DNA of 64,000 bases, from positions 9,571 to 73,570 of the forward strand of contig DATAYM010000086.1 of the NCBI GenBank assembly GCA_036272595.1, given 5' to 3'. This document shows, piece by piece, positions 61,671 through 64,000 of this stretch. A program made the translations under genes and the position numbers. The stretch's first letter is position 1. The number at the start of each line of letters is the position of its first letter. The notes beneath the pieces were generated by a model that was not told where the DNA came from, did not search any database, and saw only the letters and a program-made list of their open reading frames with translations. The stretch comes from Poindextera sp036272595. Its GTDB lineage: Bacteria; Pseudomonadota; Alphaproteobacteria; Caulobacterales; Caulobacteraceae.

Positions 61671-63260
61671 CTATTCGGCGGCGATGCGGATGGGATCGCG
61701 CTGCTTGGCCGAGTAGTAGGAGGCGTTCATGGCGCCGGAGGCGGCTTCCCGGGCGAACCGGATCAGGTGGCGGGAGACCAGCCCCGCCTGGATAACCGGC
61801 TCGATCTGGCCGCGCTTCAGCTTCGGCCAGGCGAAGGCCCAGAACGCCTCGCGATAGTCGCTGCGCACTCCGACCTTCCAGAGGATCTTGGCCAGGAGGC
61901 TCATGCCCATCCGGATATTGCGCCAGGAGACCCGCTGCCTGCTGGCCGGGCGCGGGAAGCGGTTGGGGTAGGTGGCCGCGGCCTGGTGCTCGTAGCGCTC
62001 GAACAGGGCCGCCGGTTCATAGGCCCGCGCCATGGTCTCGCGCCACATCTCCACCACCTCGTCGTAAGGCAGCAGGAAGTCGACGTTGGACTCGCGCTCG
62101 TCGTCCTGGATCAGCCGACCGGTGCGCTTCAGCCGGTCCCACAGCGGCGTCTTCGGCAGCGCCTGCAGGAGATTGATAGTCAGCATCGGGATGTGCGAGA
62201 TCCTGATGAAGTCCAGGATGCCGCGGCCGCTGTCCAGCGTGTCGGTGTCGAGGCCGAGGATGATGCCGGACACCACCTCCATGCCGTAGCTGTTCAGGGT
62301 GCGGACCCCCTCCAGGATCGGCACCATCATGTTGTGCGACTTGGACATCGCCTTCAGCGCCTCGGGATCGGGCGTCTCGATGCCGCAGAAAACCGTCTCG
62401 AAGCCGGCCTCCCGCATCATGGCCAGGAGGTCCGGCGCGCGGGCGATGTTCAGCGTCGCCTCGCAGGCGAAGGAGAGGGCGTAGCCGTTGCGCCGCTGCC
62501 AGCCGATCAGGTGCGGCAGAAGCTCCTTCACCGCCCGGCGGTTGGCGATGAAGTTGTCGTCGACGAAATAGACCGCGTTGTTGACCCCGGCCGCGAGCAG
62601 CTTGTCGAGCTCGCGCAGGATCTGCTCCGGCGACTTCAGCCGCGGCACGCGCCCGTAGAGGCCGGGAATGTCGCAGAATTCGCACTGGTAGGGACAGCCG
62701 GACGAGAACTGGATGCTGCCGAGGAAATAGCGGTCGATCTGCGCCAGTTCGTAGGCCGGCGGCGGGCATTCGGTCAGCGGCCGCTTCTCCTTGGTGGTCA
62801 GCACCACCTGCCTCGGCGGCCGCGAGCCGTCCTGCGACAGGCGCGCGAACAGCGCCTCGGTGGCGTCGCCCAGTTCGCCGATGTGGAGATAGTCGAAGTC
62901 CGGATAATAATCCGGGCAGGCCGAAACCGACGGGCCGCCCAGCACGGTGACCCGGCCGGCCTGGTGCGCCCGTGCGCAGATGTCGTGCATTTGCGGCTGC
63001 TGCACATGCATGCCGGAGACGAACACCACCTCGGCCCAGGCGAAATCCGCCGTCGTGGCCTGGGTCATGTTCTCGTCGATGAAGCGGACCTGCCAGTTGG
63101 CGGGCAGGGCGGCGGCGATCACCAGCAAGCCTTGCGGCGGCATGAAGGCCTTGACGTCCTTCATCAACTCATAGGCGTATTCGAAGGTGCCGAACGAGGG
63201 CGCGTAGCGTGGCGACACGCACAGCACGCGCCTAGGATTCAGCTGATAAGACTGAGTCAT
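61671..63260 (-). CDS. B12-binding radical SAM protein (HpnP-like class)
   Basis: A 529-residue enzyme. The N-terminal cobalamin-binding-like domain (about 12-150; VLCVSPRYAPSFGTFEYAY, FVSGMHVQQPQMHDI, VLGGPSVSACPDYY) is followed by a radical SAM core with the cluster motif SGCPYQCEFCDIP near residue 195. A C-terminal region of about 200 residues (ESNVDFLLPYDEVVEMWRE) matches the DUF4070-type tail. This architecture is shared by hopanoid methylases such as HpnP and related lipid-modifying enzymes; which one it is cannot be told here. The ATG at 63260 follows a TTG that could also start it. Divergent from dxr. Confidence 0.85.
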   Translation of the reverse strand: MTQSYQLNPRRVLCVSPRYAPSFGTFEYAYELMKDVKAFMPPQGLLVIAAALPANWQVRFIDENMTQATTADFAWAEVVFVSGMHVQQPQMHDICARAHQAGRVTVLGGPSVSACPDYYPDFDYLHIGELGDATEALFARLSQDGSRPPRQVVLTTKEKRPLTECPPPAYELAQIDRYFLGSIQFSSGCPYQCEFCDIPGLYGRVPRLKSPEQILRELDKLLAAGVNNAVYFVDDNFIANRRAVKELLPHLIGWQRRNGYALSFACEATLNIARAPDLLAMMREAGFETVFCGIETPDPEALKAMSKSHNMMVPILEGVRTLNSYGMEVVSGIILGLDTDTLDSGRGILDFIRISHIPMLTINLLQALPKTPLWDRLKRTGRLIQDDERESNVDFLLPYDEVVEMWRETMARAYEPAALFERYEHQAAATYPNRFPRPASRQRVSWRNIRMGMSLLAKILWKVGVRSDYREAFWAFAWPKLKRGQIEPVIQAGLVSRHLIRFAREAASGAMNASYYSAKQRDPIRIAAE

Positions 63261-63478
63261 CAACTGACCGCGCCTTCCTCAGGCCCCCACCCGAACCTAT
63301 CCGACGCGGGATCACTGGCAAAGCGTCGAGCGCGGCTATTCGTTCCCTGGGGCGTACGCCCAGATGTTGTTCTCCGGCGCCACTTCGGCAAGGACTTGTG
63401 CGTTTTTGGTCGGCGGCGCTTGGAAACGGCTTAAAGTCGGCCCACGTGCTTGGCTGGGATGGAGTTAGGGCATTGATC

Positions 63479-64000
63479 ATGGGCCAGAAGGACACGCGCA
63501 AGACGATCGCGCCGAAGACGATCACGGTGCTGGGCTCGACCGGGTCGGTGGGGACCTCGACCCTGGACCTGGCGGCCAAGGCGGTGGAGCACGGCTCGGC
63601 GGCGGTCGAGGTGGTGGCGCTGACGGCGGGCGCCAATGTGGCGCTGCTGGCCGAGCAGGCGCTGAAGTGGCGGCCGAGGCGGGTGGTGATCGCCGAGGAA
63701 GGCCTGCTGGAGGAGCTGCGCCAGCGGCTGGCCGGCTCGGGGATCGACTGCGCCGCCGGCGAGGCGGCGGTGATCGAGGCGGCCGGCATGGGCGCCGAAT
63801 GGGTGATGTCGGCGATCATGGGCTCGGCGGGCCTGGCCCCGACCCTGGCGGCGGTGCGCAGCGGGGCGGTGGTCGGCCTGGCCAACAAGGAGAGCCTGGT
63901 CTGCGCCGGACCGGCGCTGCTGGAGGCGGCCAAGGCGGCCGGCGGGGTGATCATCCCGGTGGATTCCGAGCACTCGGCCATCTTCCAGGTGCTCGATCCG
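63479..64000 (+). CDS. dxr: 1-deoxy-D-xylulose 5-phosphate reductoisomerase, N-terminal part
   Basis: Makes 2-C-methyl-erythritol 4-phosphate, the second step of the MEP isoprenoid pathway. The first 174 codons are present and the gene runs off the right edge. TITVLGSTGSVGTSTLDL at about residue 14 is the NADPH motif. AIMGSAGLAPTLAAV near 113 and GLANKESLVCAG near 132 are DXR signatures, and IPVDSEHSAIFQ near 162 holds metal ligands. The start is the ATG at 63479 with GGAGTTAGGG upstream. Usual neighbours (cdsA, uppS, rseP) are not on this side; the upstream gene is divergent. Confidence 0.95.
   Translation, partial: MGQKDTRKTIAPKTITVLGSTGSVGTSTLDLAAKAVEHGSAAVEVVALTAGANVALLAEQALKWRPRRVVIAEEGLLEELRQRLAGSGIDCAAGEAAVIEAAGMGAEWVMSAIMGSAGLAPTLAAVRSGAVVGLANKESLVCAGPALLEAAKAAGGVIIPVDSEHSAIFQVLDP

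Overview
The window is about 64 kb of very GC-rich chromosomal DNA from an alphaproteobacterium. Gene content and habits fit Caulobacterales (Phenylobacterium or Caulobacter type): SGLT-type symporter next to galactoside hydrolases, GTP-type PEPCK, an UrcA-like secreted protein, a CelD/HfsK-like acetyltransferase, an aa3-oxidase subunit IV, and the GC-rich palindromic intergenic repeats common in that order. The taxonomic placement is an inference. I see no rRNA, tRNA, CRISPR array, integrase or insertion sequence. Only two genes are cut by the window edges: galM at the left and dxr at the right.

Layout. 1-10.0 kb is a galactoside locus: galM (partial, -) diverges from galK-galT-GH42 beta-galactosidase-GH36 alpha-galactosidase-methyltransferase (+), followed by a sodium:sugar symporter with a tiny membrane partner (-). 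10.2-11.6 kb holds a NudK-like Nudix hydrolase and an enoyl-CoA hydratase. 11.7-20.5 kb is a six-gene efflux module on the minus strand: canonical response regulator, histidine kinase, a second regulator whose receiver lacks the phospho-acceptor Asp, then RND pump, adaptor and outer-membrane channel. 20.6-25.9 kb contains a cyclophilin and a probable D-amino-acid locus (D-aminoacylase remnant, FAD oxidoreductase, XRE-cupin regulator, DUF3830 protein) plus an acyl-CoA synthetase. 26.3-30.3 kb has scattered single genes (iolB, an UrcA-like protein, a glycosyltransferase-like protein, a VOC protein, a quinone oxidoreductase).

30.3-34.8 kb is a glycerol operon, glpD - alkyl-DHAP-synthase-like flavoprotein - glpK. 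Next to it is a 45-residue His-rich membrane protein with two palindromes in its leader. 35.1-40.3 kb is a hexuronate/oligosaccharide locus (uxuB-like, manD, GH31). 40.5-42.1 kb has a CaxA-type cation antiporter and arsC behind a yybP-ykoY (manganese) riboswitch. 42.2-45.2 kb is a CelD-like / JmjC-cupin / GT2 operon, probably for surface polysaccharide. Then come pckG, a second enoyl-CoA hydratase, a hybrid kinase, folD, pabB, and a KaiC-like ATPase paired with a kinase-receiver protein. 56-61.5 kb carries a DsbA-fold isomerase, a GST, a GFA protein, COX subunit IV, a sulfatase and a PagL-like lipid A deacylase. The window ends with a B12-dependent radical SAM protein divergent from dxr.

The strongest new reading is the manganese riboswitch. 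It fills what would otherwise be an empty gap and changes the likely substrate of the antiporter from calcium to manganese. Other items worth a second look are the pseudo-receiver in the efflux regulatory cassette, the eroded D-aminoacylase, the KaiC/kinase pair, the tiny His-rich membrane protein, and at least three kinds of GC-rich intergenic repeat.
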